Assembly: GCA_028023455.1 (NCBI GenBank)
Contig: JAQFVV010012497.1
Coordinates: 1,986,001-2,050,000, forward strand
Direction: 5' to 3'
DNA from: Epiperipatus broadwayi
Taxonomy: Eukaryota; Onychophora; Udeonychophora; Euonychophora; Peripatidae
DNA: 64,000 bases
Part shown: piece by piece, positions 1-13,110 of the stretch
Layout: every line of letters begins with the position of its first letter
How positions within the stretch are numbered: position 1 is the stretch's first letter
Position numbers and translations under genes: made by a program
Notes under the pieces: model-generated
Databases searched by the model: none
Told to the model about the DNA's origin: nothing
What the model saw: the letters and a program-made list of their open reading frames with translations, nothing else

Positions 1-1821
1 ATGTTATTTTGCTGAGAGATTTTAAATTTATTAATAAATTCTAATGAAAATGTCATAAATGGCAAAAGACTTCCTTTAAATTTCATATTCTAAGCATTTA
101 AAAGTGACATTAATGCAAGATATATATATATTGTGTAAATTAATGAGCATAAAATAATAAAGTAGGAAAACATAAATATGCTACATAAGTTTATAACAAA
201 TATAAACAATAGATACTATATGCAGCCACTTTATTATATCTAACAAATATTTATGATTTAGAAAATGATGCATTTCTAAATTTAAAATGAAGATACACAT
301 ATAATGTTTTCTTAAAATTCTTAGAATATGTGTCCTTAAAAAATAAAATTTAGCATTTATATTAGCGATTGATATTAGGATTTTAAAATTTTAACTACTA
401 CTGGACTTGCCTTCAAATCTTTATTTATTTCTTCAGAAAATAAACATTTTTTCTTCCATTTCTTTTTCTGTTTTGATGTTTAAATCAGTAATTTCCATTT
501 TGATTGCTTTTTATTAAATTCCTGACAGACTGAATATATTCTCTCTTCAATGATAATAGTTAACCTGACTAAAATAGATAAAATACCTTTTATTTTCACA
601 CTTTTTTTTTGATTTATCATAAATAGTATTGTTTAAGATAATCTTAAACATGTTGCATGTTGTATCATTGCAGCAGAAAATAATAAAATGATTTATTGCT
701 TGGGAATTTATAAAAAATTTGCCTACTTAATCTCCCAAAAACACTAAGGATTTCAATGTCAAGACCTAACCAAAAAAAAAAAAAAAAAAGGTTTTCTAAC
801 CAATATTCTCAGTCTTTTGTAATAAGGCAATTTTCAATACACAATTTGATTAACAGCATTTTTATACAGACTTTAAAAAGACGGATAACTTTGAATGGCA
901 ATGCAAATCTACACTCGGTAATAGATTACTTAATTAAAGTTGTTATCATGTATACCGAGATAGTCACAACCAATATACAAGATCTAAACTATGGTATAAC
1001 TAGTTTTACAGTGTATAAAATCAATCTTTAATGAGAGTATAGCTATCAAGTAATTAGGGTTTTTAAAACATAAAATACTTTCATTTACTTACAGTAAATA
1101 TATATATAGCATTTATACAATTTATTAAAACAATTATGAGTAATTGAAATATATTTCTTTAATTAAAATGCAAATAGATAACCATAACTTAAAAATAATT
1201 GATACATAATATTGTGGGAGTGATTATCTTAAATATGTATTATTTTCAGAAAGTCAATTTTAATCAATCAGTTTAGAAGTCAGTATAAAAATTACAAATG
1301 ATGTGCAAGGCCCATTAATATCCTTTCAAAGGTCTGAAAATAATCAAAAGTTTAACATTAAAAGATTTTTCTTGAAATTTTAAAATAAGCTATTTTAGTA
1401 ACTAAAATAAATGGGTTGCTAAAATTCTAGGAATTCTGTTTTCTACTGTCTTCAGAAGACAAAATTTTTACTAGAAGAATAAAATGAAGATAAATTATCT
1501 TATATGTAATATTTCAATTTCTCATATAGATTTTCAATGCCACTATAATGTTCTATCATTAAGATATTAATAAGTTTAAAATGCATGAACTGGCTTTTGA
1601 AGTTTTAAATATACGTAAGTAATAAAGTCAGTACAGAATTTCTACAAAAATTATATAAACTAAAAAGAAAATACTATGAAAAAAATGTATACCAAAATAA
1701 TATATTTTGAAAAGTATATAGCTGTGTGTAATTTCACAAAGATATTAAGTTCATTTTAAAGAATTGTTACTCTCAAACATATATCAGCAGTAATTTTCTC
1801 AACGACAACTGTAATTCTGCA
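1..1821. other. A+T-rich intronic DNA, no gene
   Basis: I see only low-complexity A+T-rich DNA with a 16-18 nt A run near 772. A fragment of the dispersed SINE-like family lies at 681-735. The 91-codon open frame starting at 756 begins in the A run, has biased composition and no recognisable motif, so I do not call it a gene. Confidence 0.6.
681..735 (+). repeat. Dispersed SINE-like family, short copy
   Basis: This partial copy contains the family's opening block, gatttattgcttggga. Fuller copies at 14215 and 58748 define the consensus. Only about 55 bp are recognisable before the sequence diverges. Confidence 0.4.
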
Positions 1822-2090
<269 letters not shown>

Positions 2091-2684
2091 AAGAGTCTGT
2101 TTTAAATAAGAAATTTAAAAAGTTGTATTTCAAACAATTCCTATATTTGTTCTTGAATATTCAACTATTTCTTTTAAAATATGAAAAATATTATTATTTG
2201 GATTCTCAAAAAAAAAAAAAAAATCTATTTAAAAATAATTTTGTTTCAATTAATAATTATATACTAATTTTCACTGTAAAAGTCTCATTCAAATCAATAA
2301 TAAAAAGCTTTTGCCAAACTCTGATTAATAGAGCTCAAAAAATGTATAATAATAAATATCAACACTTATGTTCCAATCATTAGGGAAGCAAAAATTGAAT
2401 AGCAAAAAAAAAAAACCCTCTTCATTAAAATCTTAAAATTTTGCTACTGTAAATACAAAATTGTTTTTTTTTTTTTTTACAAATGTTAAAAAAATTAAAA
2501 AACTTTCAAGCATTCCAATCACCAAAACACTTTCAACATCATTATTTCTGCAAAAGAAAAGATTGTTTTATTCAAATAACGAAAAGTTGTAAAATAAATT
2601 TAAATCCTAAAGAATTCCTGAATATAAATGGTATTTAAAAATTATTACTCATGATAAATAAGCTATGTTGAATATTTACTATTC

Positions 2685-3370
2685 TTTTTTTTTCTTCTCA
2701 AAGCAACTTTATTAAGTCACTAAAGTATGATCCACCTGTGTAGGGACCACATTCTGTCACCTGCAGCAGTGGGCCATAGAGGCTACAATGTTACATTGAT
2801 ATTCTGAAACTGGGTGGTGGCTCAAAGCAACAGAACCGCCTTATACAATAGATTAGGTATTACAGGTATATAAAAAATGCATTCCAAGTACAAACATCAA
2901 GAAAAAACACAAAAAGAGGAAAAAAGGATATGAATTATCACAGATCAAATGTTAGTCAATCAAGGGGATGCTACGCCCATTTGAGGAGAGTTCATGCGGA
3001 ACAATCAGCTCTCAGCCCACCTGGCAAGTCTCCAAGCAGCTCCCCCAGACCCATCAGACAGAACTCAGTTTAGTGAAAACCCAGACCCACTCCTTGGACA
3101 AGGTTAAGCTGCTTCGGCCCCTGCTGTAAGTGGGTTATAATTAATCTGTGTATGATGTAGGTTCAGCATGTCCGGAACACCAACCAAATCAAAGAGGGCC
3201 ATGAGAACATTGCCAGATCTCTTTAGACCTAGGTGTGGTGATGATTGCCGATCGATCCTACTGAAACAAATCCTCCATGGCCATCATCTCTATCTACCCT
3301 TGAGACTGAGAATTCAGGAAAAACCAATGATTAGATTCATGGCTCCACTAGATCCTCAGGTATGATTCTG
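2685..3370 (-). pseudogene. Probable retrocopy of a polyadenylated mRNA, unidentified
   Basis: This block is visibly richer in G+C than its surroundings. Read on the minus strand it ends like a processed transcript: AATAAA at 2708-2713, about 15 nt of spacer, then a run of nine A residues (2685-2693). Upstream there is a short open segment containing LMALFDLVGVPDML that stops with TAA at 3104-3106. That would make the last 400 bp a 3' UTR. I do not recognise the parent gene, and the coding reading is weak because the frame is closed upstream. The block could instead be the 3' end of an unrecognised mobile element, or a native terminal exon on this strand. The plus-strand 65-codon frame starting at 3168 lies antisense and is probably a shadow. 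Confidence 0.4.
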
Positions 3371-3399
3371 CTTTACTGATCCTATTGAGTTCTAATCCA

Positions 3400-6129
3400 A
3401 GTCGAGTTCTAATTTTGATGCTTAATTAGGGTTCCAATTATAAAATCTATACTTTTTGTTCTAAATAAACAATGCATAACTAACACATTATACTTGATAT
3501 TAATTATTCCTAATGAATAAGTTGTACAAAATTTATTATTCTTAAAAAAATAAAATATATAAATTGCTTATTGTTCCAGATACAGTTATTAACATCTGTT
3601 GTTTTCAAATAAATTTTATTTTCCACGAAACTTAAAAAGAAAAAAAAAGCAAATAACAAAGGAAAAACAAATTAAAATCAAGTATGTTTTATAAAAATTT
3701 CTAAACAATGACAACTACGAATTTTTCTTTTATTAATAAGATATTAATATTTCTCTAGGAACATCTAATGTAAATTAATTGTTATTTCATTAAAGTAAAA
3801 ATTTGGTTTATATGTAAGCATATTTTAATTTTAAAATAATGTTCATATTTTAAAGATATGAAGATTAAAAACATTCCATTATTTACTAGGAGATAATTAT
3901 TATATAAAGAAAAAGGTTTTAGATTCTTAACTAATTATAAATCATAATTATTTACATATAGCTTAATGGATCAATGTTAGGATTTGGATAAAATAATGAA
4001 ATTTTGAGAGGGGTTATATTCATGTGTATGTTGAAAAATACTGTATATTTACAGTTCAATAAACAATACATATTCTATTCCAATCACAGTTAATCAACAA
4101 AATGTGAGCTATTATGATGTACATGAAAAGGAGAGGCTTGGAATAAATACCACATTTCCATTGTATTATATTATTTTTGAATGTCCATCACAGAAAATAT
4201 AACAAAAAACAAAACAAAATTGTCAAATCTTTAATGAAAATTAAACAAAATATTAATGCCATTCATAATGGTTTTTTTTCAATAATAAGGCTTTCTACCT
4301 TTGTCCTTTATTCCATATGGATAGTGAGATGCAAAAGTCTCATGGAATTACCCCCCCCCCCCACAAATCATACCATTGTTTTATCAAACGCTCAAAAAAA
4401 TCAAGAAACGTGACCAGCTCCTTGCATCCAGTAAAGTCTTTGCTGACACCTGGTCTTTAATTGCTCTTTCCTTTTCCTGATTATCAATTCCCACCTACCC
4501 AGCATTATAGAATAGTCATTTATAAAAGAAAATATTCATGTCTATATTAAAAATGCTAATACCATTAAACAAGTTCTTAAAATCTCTTCACTATACCTAA
4601 CCACATAAGAGTATAACATTGTGCTCTCATAACATAATCTAGCCAGATGACATATAAAACATTATATAATCATATTATTGTATAATTTATTCATTTATTT
4701 ATCCTTTATTAGTATGTAATCACTATTTATTGTTAATAAAATTTTTATTGAAATGAAAATAATGGAAACATTGTGAGGTCTTTAGTATTATTATATTTTT
4801 TTTCTCAGTATAAAATTATTTTAAATCCATAGCATTAAATACATGATGATGATAATAGGCATTAAATATTAGTTCAGTCGAGAGATTTCATATCTGCATT
4901 AGTCCATTAATAATTTTCTAACTTTGCAATCTCATAAAATAATGTCTGCAGGGGATCTTCTGACAAACTTAATCTATCAATTTTGATTAATGATGATAGT
5001 AACTTTATTTAGTATAAAATGGTGACCTATAACTTTATTTAATGGAAATAAACAAACATGTATTTACATTTTGAATCAAATCAAGATTATTTGCAAAAAT
5101 GAAAAGAACTAAATTATTTCAAACAAAGTGGCAACCTATAACTTTATTTACTGAAAATAAACAAGCACGTATTTAGATTTTTTTTTGTGTGCAATAAATG
5201 ATGTTGCAACAACTAAATGTTTAGCATAAACATTTATTCAAATAAAAAGAAAAACAAAAGATTGTTTTTATACAATCACTAGGTGGAGTGAAGTTTTTTT
5301 TTTTTAATGTCCTGAAAAATGTAAACGAAAGTGTAGTTATGATTTATATGAAAATGTTCATATCCAGCGGCTCACAAATCGTCACTTTTGTAGAATTTTG
5401 TATTTTTCTCTGGATAACATGCAACACACACAAAACTTGCAGATAGTTATTCCAGTGTTATGACCATCTTTTGAAAGTGGTGGATGATTGCATCATTCAT
5501 GGTAATGGGCAGTTCCCAAATTTTAATCATTTCACTGGATAAAAAAAATCATTCAAAAAATACACTCAGCAAATCATGTGTACACCTTACTTTCATCAGA
5601 TAATTGATTAATTATCCCAGCCTTTTTCATGACATTACAGCATAATAACGAACAGTTTAACTATTTTCCCCTGATCAAAATATTATCTAATAATTCACTT
5701 AAAAAATTAATTCATTTCCTTTTTAGAAGATTGCAATGTTTTTGACTTGGTCTTTATGTACACATTAGCTTGTGCTGGCAACATTCATCACCTCAAGACT
5801 AATATATAAGCATCTAATAATAATAACTATTAAATCTTTCATCATGGATGATTTAGAATATTAATTCATATTCAAACAATGAATAAAATAATTGGAATAT
5901 TATGCCTTATCAAGTACTGTATTTTTAACAACATTGTGCAGAAATAAAATATATAGCAATATAATATTATCTTTTAGAGATAAAAACCTATGAAGATAGT
6001 AGAAAGTATCTAACAGGATGTTGATATCACTTTATTAATACTATGCAAAAAAAAAAAAAAAAATCCAAAAAACTGAGACTTGTCTGAATTTAAAAGGTAA
6101 CTAATGATCCAGTGTTTGTCTATATAAGG
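3400..6129. other. A+T-rich intronic DNA with local duplications
   Basis: No gene is seen. It contains a 12-nt C run near 4351 and two related direct repeats starting tggtgacctataac at 5021 and tggcaacctataac at 5128, about 107 bp apart. The frame starting at 4177 runs through the C tract and shows no domain. Confidence 0.55.
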
Positions 6130-8968
6130 CAGGATTGGCCAAACTTTTAGACGTTGAGGGCTACTGTTTTGGTGAAAGTGTACTTGAGGGCTACTATGTT
6201 TTTTTTTTTCAGGGTTTCAAACTAAAAACCTAAAAAAGCATTTTGGCTGAATGAAAAAAAATGTTTCAAAGTCCTGTTTTTTTAAAGAATGTATTTATGA
6301 ATTGGTATTGCTTTTTTGTAAAGGCTTTTTAGATATTCACAAATATTGGTGACATTTTTAGAAGATACTTATGCACTGATGAATTTTTTTTTCTATTAGA
6401 TATGAACTGTCAAATATATTTTACTATGACTACTATTAAATTACCTTAGCTCACTTTAGTATTACAATTTGTCCATGTCGCTTTATAAAATATTTATTAA
6501 ATTACAATTATTGAATTACCAATAAATAATTATTTTCTAGAGCTGGTCCTAAATTCAAAAAAAATTCAAAAAAATATAGAGGAAAAAAAAAAATATTGTT
6601 TTAGAATTTCATTAAAGTAGATGCAAATTTTACAAACAAAAAAAATTACAAAGTAAAAACAAAATTTTTTTATTATTATTATTTAGATGACATTTGGCAT
6701 TGCATAGTTTTGGAAAATTTGTCAAAATTTGGCTCGTATGAACTTAAACTAATTCTTAAACATGATTTCAAAAGTAGAACTGATAACTGTGACCTATGTA
6801 TAATTTTTATCATATTTATGCAGGAAAATACTGATTTGTACAAATATGTTTAACCTTGAACCATTTGGATATTTATCCTTGCTTATTAATATCCAGAAGC
6901 TCTCATTCGAAGCCATTGATTTTAAATGTATATCACATTTAATATTTATTATTTCTTCTTCCTGGTCTGTTAAATCTCATGTATAAATTCACTTAATTTC
7001 ATAGGATATCTTCAATATTGATGTTAACATTAAAAGGATGATAAAAAACTAGTGATATCTTCAAGTTTGTCAAATTCCATGAAGCTTCCTTCAAATTCCT
7101 TTATGAGGAGTATTATATTTTCAACATATTTGTTGTAGATTAGATTCCTATTTTTGAAATGTTTTAATTCACAACGCTTCAGTTCAATTATAAACATACT
7201 TAATTTTTCCTTGAATGATTTCAAAGTGCTTATCATAACTATCATTGTTTTTGTTTTCATTGTACTTCTACATTTAAATTATTTAGTATTTCTGTAATAG
7301 CACAGAAAAATGTGAGGTCAAGAAGCCATTCTTTGTCATTCAGTTCTGAATATGAAGCATCTTTAGTTTCCAAAAATGATCTTATTTGTGGTAGAAGTTC
7401 TCTGAATCTGATTAAAATTTTTGCTTGACTTAACCACCTTATGTTAGTATGTAATAATAATTTACTATGTTCACTCTCACATTTTTTTAGAAAATCCCAG
7501 AATTGATAATGTAAAAAGCACTTTAATCTTATTTTATTAACAATTTTGAAGGCAACACTCATAACATGATTAAATTTTAATAATTTTGAACACAAGGCAT
7601 ACTGATGTATAATACAATAATCCACAAAACTAGGTATATTATTATTGTTTCTCCTCATCTGATCACAAAGTCAATGCAACAATGTAGAAAGATGTTGCAG
7701 AAACTGGCATATCAGATAACACTTCTCAATAAAGATAAGTGAGGTGAAGTTTGTAGAATGTTAATAAACAATAAAGCAGTCTCTCTGAACACTGGTTTGT
7801 GTCTAATCAGTACTCTAGTCAATAAATAAAACTTTCATGCCTTTTTTCTAGACAGGCAATACAGTACTTTCTTCTTGGAATATTATGAAACTACTAAGCG
7901 CACAACTTAAGTAACCAGATATCAGAAATTGTATTTTTATCTATAAAAAATTATATGGTACACATGGAAATTATGGCTATCTGCACAGATCCATAATTTG
8001 AACCCAATTACTAATAGTTATCTGTCACAGAACCATCATTTGAAATATCTTTACTAGTTTTGAGTGACATTATTAAATGATAACTGTAATTGGTAAATTT
8101 CTTAATAGTTTTATCAACCATACTTTTCTATGTATCTGATACACAGCTCTAAAATTTATATCACAATAATCATGTTTACATATATATCTGTGGTCACACA
8201 CATATATCTAATAGGCTAAATTTTATTGCAATTTTTACTTTTAATATTTGGCTTTTTTATTATTATTAAAATTTAGACAAGAGTAATAAAAGAAATATCA
8301 CAAATGATTTTTTTTCAACTATTTTTCTATAAAATAATGATTAAAAAAAATGTTTAGGAGTGACGAAAATCTAATAATAACATTCAATCATCAAAAGTCT
8401 AATTCATCAGAAAAAAGATCGTGCAAGAAAGATAATCTTTATATTTATGAGCAAAGATGGCTTGTTAATTTTTTAGATATTATAATTACTATTACTTTTA
8501 AGAAATCATTAGCAAAATGAAGCTTAGTTTGTCAGCCCCATGAGGAGAAATTGCAATCAATGCTTGAATCAGTTGAATAACTATTATTTTCGTTATACAT
8601 TTTTCAGTAAACATTAAACTGTAAGAATAACAAAAATGAAAAAAAAAAGAGTACTATTTACAAAAATCATCATAAAATCTTTATTTTTTATTGTAGAGAA
8701 ATGAAACTTACATTATCTGAATATGTACATGGACACTGAATTGAATGATGCAAAGTACGCTCGTGTAGTGTGTATGGTTTTCAAGGTATCGTTAAGTTGA
8801 AACCGAGAATTGCTAATTAGAAAATACAAGGCCGTTTCCTTTTTTTATTTTTTATTATTCAAATCAGTTCTGAATTTATTACTATAATTTGTCAATGTTC
8901 ATGAAAGCTTAGAGGTCTATTTTCAGAGCCCTTGCGGGCTACCAACAGACCACAGGTGACAATGCCTG
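6130..8968 (-). mobile_element. Decayed hAT transposon, ZBED5/Charlie-like
   Basis: The left end reads CAGGATTGGCCAAACTTTT, which resembles the CAGGGGTGGCCAAAC ends of Charlie-type hAT elements. The right end, reversed, begins CAGGCATTGTCACC, so it also starts CAGG. A GGGCTAC motif lies a short distance inside both ends. The flanking octamers, atataagg and acatagag, match at five of eight positions, which suits a decayed 8-bp hAT target duplication. Minus-strand transposase remains occupy 6790-7660. At about 2.84 kb the element has the usual size for an autonomous hAT. The coding match is firm; the exact boundaries are inference. Confidence 0.65.
6790..7660 (-). pseudogene. hAT transposase remnant (ZBED5-like C-terminal half)
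   Basis: The upper frame (7658-7257) carries CIIHQYALCSKLLKF, LLLHTNIRWLSQAKIL and WLLDLTFFCAITEILN. These are the ordered blocks of the RNase H-like core of ZBED5/GTF2IRD2-type hAT proteins (CxIHQ, H-x-RWLS, DLxFL-DIT-HLN). An ATGA overlap at 7257-7260 then shifts the frame into a second open segment (7260-7030). Beyond its stop, frames reading LTDQEEEIINIKCD and FWILISKDKYPN represent the dimerisation region. The first half of the transposase, including any BED finger, is not recognisable. One frameshift and several stops make it dead. Confidence 0.75.
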
Positions 8969-9045
8969 ACATAGAGACATCTCTGTTCAAACTAGCAAAA
9001 TATTTAATATTTTTAAATTTTCAATCTCAAGGGTGATGGTTATAT

Positions 9046-9178
9046 TAATAATAATAATTGAATGATATATTGCTCAGGAGTTTACAAGAAATTCAAATAC
9101 AGAAGAGACTGAGTTGGGCTATGATGCATGGACCTTGAATCCCAGAATCTGCCATTCCACTATTATAACTAAATCATT
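9046..9178 (+). repeat. Dispersed SINE-like family copy
   Basis: This copy shows the shared order of blocks: tgatatattgctcaggag, then a variable middle, then tgcatggaccttgaatcc and gaatctgccattccac. The same blocks recur at 14215, 58748 and 63838 and in inverse at 40862. Confidence 0.55.
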
Positions 9179-9487
9179 TTAGGGCAATGGCTGTATTCAT
9201 TATTGATGAGGGAATACATTGTATTTAGAAATGAAGGCTTATTGACAATTTTTACAAAAAACGACAACTAATTATTAAAATCTCATAACTATAGTATAAT
9301 CAATCATATAAAAAGCAACATGCAACTGATGTTTACAAGAATAAACAATTATGAGCCTCACAAACAATGGTGTTGCAAAAACAAATGAAACAGAATGTGA
9401 TTGGAAGAGAATCATTATTTACTTTTAACTAGATTTGGTTATCAAATGAAGCTTATCAATCAAGGTAACTTTTCCCAATTATGAATT

Positions 9488-9670
9488 GTCATGTTTGAGT
9501 TATTATCATACAATTATGCAAGCACTGTTTTCCAACAACATTGAACTTTTCCAAGATGATAATGTTCTAGTTTATGCAGACTTTATAATCACGTGTTGAT
9601 TTGAAGATTCTAATCCTCCTTGGTTTTCCCGAGAATGTCTTGATATTTTTCTAAATGCTGTTAAATTCAA
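9488..9670 (+). pseudogene. Tc1/mariner transposase scrap
   Basis: Translating from about 9513 gives NNIELFQDDNVLVYADFIIT, a stop, then FEDSNPPWFSRECLDIFLN. This resembles the second catalytic region of Tc1-type DDE transposases, where FQ-DNA-VH-A is followed by WFEDHN and WP-SPDLN. Only about 50 codons are recognisable and one in-frame stop is present. I saw no terminal repeats. The assignment is plausible rather than certain. Confidence 0.42.
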
Positions 9671-9699
9671 GAAGTTCTTGTTACAAATAATGACTTTAT

Positions 9700-11167
9700 A
9701 ATAACAAATATATCATAGGCATTCCCGTTATTTTGGCAATGTTGTATATCATATGTTATACAATTATATATATTAAAGTTTAAATTAAGTAAATAAATTT
9801 AATGTAAATAAATAGTAATTTAATGATTAGCATAACTTCCAATACAAATAAATATATCACAAATCAAAAGAAAAAAAAAATCAAATTTTGTTTATAAATA
9901 AGTTTTATTTAAAAAAAAAAAACAAACAAAGAGGATAATTAAAAAAATACCCAGTTAAACAACTAAAAGTAAATATTTACATATTTTATCTTGAAATAAC
10001 CTTCTTAGCAAAAACAAACCAGAAAAGAGTTTATTGTTCAGCTTGAATAAATATTTAATAAAGCAATCTGCCTGCAGAAACTTAGAAACCATAAAATTTA
10101 TAGTTGAAGCAAAATTGGTCAGACTGAAATTGATTAATCAATTATTTAGTAATTTGAGAATAGAAATTTTGTTATCAAAAAAATTATTCCTCCCTAAAAT
10201 AGCCAGCCAGGTTTAAGAAAACAAAGAATTTAAAAAAAAAAATCATGACTTTAAAATCCTCATTTTAATAGCAATCTATAAACACATTTCATAATTTATG
10301 TTGAAATACATTTCATAATATATTTAGTGTATAATTAAAAATAAATTATTGGAACTTGAATAAGAAATTAAATCTTATTACAACTTTTTTCTTTCTCTCT
10401 GTATATATATATATGTATCATGTTTCCTCCAAAATAAGACAGGGTCTTATATTAATTTTTGCTCCAAAAGAAATGGTAGAGCTTATTTTCAGGGAATGTA
10501 TTATTTTTTCATGCGCAAAAATTTTTATATTTATTCTAAGTACAAAAATGTAAATTTATTTGAGTACTTCTCTTTACAGAAAGCTGTAAGATTCTTACCC
10601 CTAGAGTCTCCTACAATTCTTTTTTTACACTCGCCAGAATAACTCTTTCTTTTTGCATTCATATTAAATGATGATTAGAATATTATTCTGTTGAAATTTA
10701 CCATTAAATCAAGTGTTGATTGAAGACTTGTAAAACAAGAGTGGTAATAAAAATGATTACAGTTAAGAATAGTTTGTCCACACAAAAGCAACTAAAAAAT
10801 GTAATCACAAAAATTCAGAAAATGTTTCTGTATTTCACACGTGCACATTAAGTACATCCATTATAACATATTCACATATGACCCAACTACGCATCCGCAA
10901 GTGTGCACATTGAAATAGCCCTGCTTGGGTATTCTTTTTAAAAACTTTTCTTTGGGAGAAAAATTGATGATTTAACTTAAGCTAAACTTTGATTATTAAA
11001 ATCAGTTCCATTATTTTAATAGTTTTTTAGAAAGAAAAAAAATGTTTAAGAAATCAAACTAATTTTTCTTTTGTCTTGAATATTTAAACGCTACCATGAT
11101 GAAACTCTAAAATAAATTAAATCAATAACAAACAAACACAGTATTATATTTTCAAATAGCTTATTAA
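9700..11167. other. A+T-rich intronic DNA with one MITE-like piece
   Basis: No gene is seen. At about 10411-10520 there is a short element with catgtttcctccaaaataag at its left and an imperfect inverse, ending ttattttttcatg, at its right. A related half-copy, agggcttattttctggttag, lies near 12075. I could not name the family. Confidence 0.4.
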
Positions 11168-11808
11168 TTTCAATATATATGCAAAACAAACCACATGCGA
11201 ACTTCTTTATAAATCTTGATCTATAATATGAACTATTATAAAGTAAAAAAAAAAAACTCCAATGTTTCAACTATATTCTTTTATATTCTTTATCAAGGAA
11301 CCACTAAAAAGTACATAAAAAAACAATAAATATTCCACAATAATCCAATACATATAACAAATACAAATAACTCTTACCTTAAATTAAAACTCTTCTAACA
11401 AACTATCTTAAATTTCCATAACATTCCTTTCTTAAATACCTTTCTTAAAATAACCTATAATTATTTAATTAAATCAACCTACAGTTAATTGAAAAAAAAA
11501 AAAAAGGTTGACTTAAATAATTACAGGGGATTATTTTAAGATAGGTATTTAAGAAAGGAATGTAATGGAAATTTAAGTTAGTTTGTTACAGAGTTTTAAG
11601 GCAAGAGTTATTTGTAAAAGATTATTGTGGAATATTTATATTTATTGCTTTTTATATATTTTTTAGTTGTTCCTTGATAAAGACTATAAAAAAATATAGT
11701 TGAAATGTTGTAGTATATTTTGTACTTTATAATAGTTCATACAATAAATCAAAATTTATAAAGAAGTTTGCATGTGGTTTGTTTTGTATATATATATATA
11801 TATTGAAA
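11168..11808. repeat. Long imperfect palindrome, arms of about 310 bp
   Basis: The left arm (11168-11480) and right arm (11505-11808) are inverse copies of each other around a 24-nt spacer that contains a 14-15 nt A run. The arms are well conserved, with scattered substitutions and small indels. For example, the outer ends read tttcaatatatatgcaaaac and, inverted, tttcaatatatatatatata. Each arm carries a block that, read outward from the centre, contains ttgataaag, a short self-complementary stem and ttgaaa. A sequence gaaactctaaaa sits just outside both ends (11101 and 11804). This looks like two head-to-head copies of one repeat, or a foldback element. No coding sequence is present. Confidence 0.85.
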
Positions 11809-11809
11809 C

Positions 11810-12120
11810 TCTAAAACTAAATCAAACATTCTAAATCCAAGTATTAAATATAAATAAAATAGGTATCTAAAAATATACACAAAGAATTATGTTTGTCGAA
11901 AATAGTCGATGAGAAAATATAAAAGAATCATAAAATTTATATTACCATTTATTGAAAGCATTAGTATCACTAATATTGTTTATTTATATATTCATTACTT
12001 TATAATTCAATATGTCCATTTGGTGTTTCAACGGGTAAACAAAAGCCATCTATCTGACCAACAATTTTAAAACTAGGGCTTATTTTCTGGTTAGGTTTTA
12101 TTTTTAGAAAAACATATTAT
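11810..12120. other. A+T-rich spacer, no gene
   Basis: Nothing is recognisable except a half-copy of the agggcttattttc MITE-like sequence near 12075. Confidence 0.5.
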
Positions 12121-12124
12121 ACAC

Positions 12125-12425
12125 ACATAAGCTGTTCAAAATCATGGACTTATCTTCTTAGAATGTGGATTTATAATATACTGATGATTGTTTTATCTTT
12201 CCTAATTCAAAAAACAATCTACAAAATGCATTTAATGTTTTGAATAAAGATTAGTTTAGTAATTAATCTTCCAAAAAAAATTTCAAATTCTTTATTAGCC
12301 CATGATAGAAGAAATATGTTCAATAATTTTTAACTGAGATGGGTTATGAAAATGAGAATGCAATCCAATTTAAATATTTTGTAATACAAACCTAATTTTA
12401 AACTTTGCATGTTTGGTTAATATTC
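12125..12425 (+). pseudogene. RTE-like LINE reverse transcriptase scrap
   Basis: A broken plus-strand frame reads TDDCFIFPNSKNNLQNAFNV, equivalent to the YADD catalytic block and the following helix of the LINE family better preserved at 29.1-31.6 kb, which has NNQSLFKKF at the same position. The frame is lost within 60 codons. Only the palm region of the RT is represented. Confidence 0.5.
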
Positions 12426-12475
12426 TGTAATTCAATACTAGCACTATAAATGCATAAACACATAGGCTGAGCACT

Positions 12476-12778
12476 TTTGAGAGACACGGCTCTCATAATC
12501 ATAGCTCTTTGTGAAGTGAATGTCATATTCAACCCAATTCTAACACACCCACCAACCATAAATTAGCAGGTCTTACATCTCTCCACAGAAATCAGCAACT
12601 GTGCAAATTCAAAGCCGATAAAAAATTAAATTTAGCAGCATACACAGATAATTTATTAAATATAGGTTTTAAACAGAGCATTGTCAACAGAAAAATCATG
12701 CGGTTTCAAAACAAAATGACCAACAACATACTCAACGTGGATAGACAGAGGCTATTACTGCCATACATAGCACAATAA
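12476..12778 (+). pseudogene. Penelope-like element fragment
   Basis: Between 12545 and 12775 the plus strand encodes HKLAGLTSLHRNQQLCKFKA, then LLNIGFKQSIVNRKIMRFQ and RLLLPYIA. These align block by block with HKFAGLKAFLFRNHHLCKYE, LLAAGFKYKTIRRKVMKF and ITVPYI of the Penelope-like protein at 39.5-40.8 kb. The segment covers the region between RT and GIY-YIG. Just upstream, 12476-12520 resembles, in inverse relative orientation, the 3' flank of the 39-kb copy. A terminal repeat therefore seems to have been joined here in the opposite orientation. Confidence 0.65.
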
Positions 12779-12779
12779 A

Positions 12780-13110
12780 TATCTACAAATTAATATACCT
12801 ACTTAAATCAAATGACATGTTTCTATTTTATCCTTCTTAATTTGTTTAATTTAATTAATTCATGATTTTCATTTTTTCCTAGAAAATAGTAACTGAAATT
12901 TTATCACTATCTTTAATATTTTAGCAATACAAAAAGAAATAATAGAAGCTAAATTATTAAATGATACTATATTATAGAGTTAAAATCAATGTTATAAGAA
13001 AATAAACCAATTAATAGGTTTTTATGTATTTTATTATAATGACATATTAAAAAAAAATTAATATAAGACACAAAACATACTGTATCTGTATATACAATAG
13101 ATGATAAAAC
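12780..13110. other. A+T-rich spacer, no gene
   Basis: I see nothing recognisable here. Confidence 0.5.

Noticed and set aside
756-1031. 91-codon frame
   Set aside because: It starts in an A run, has biased composition and no domain or splice context.
6120-6200. Separate repeat with two gagggctact motifs
   Set aside because: It is better explained as the left end of the hAT element that runs to 8968.
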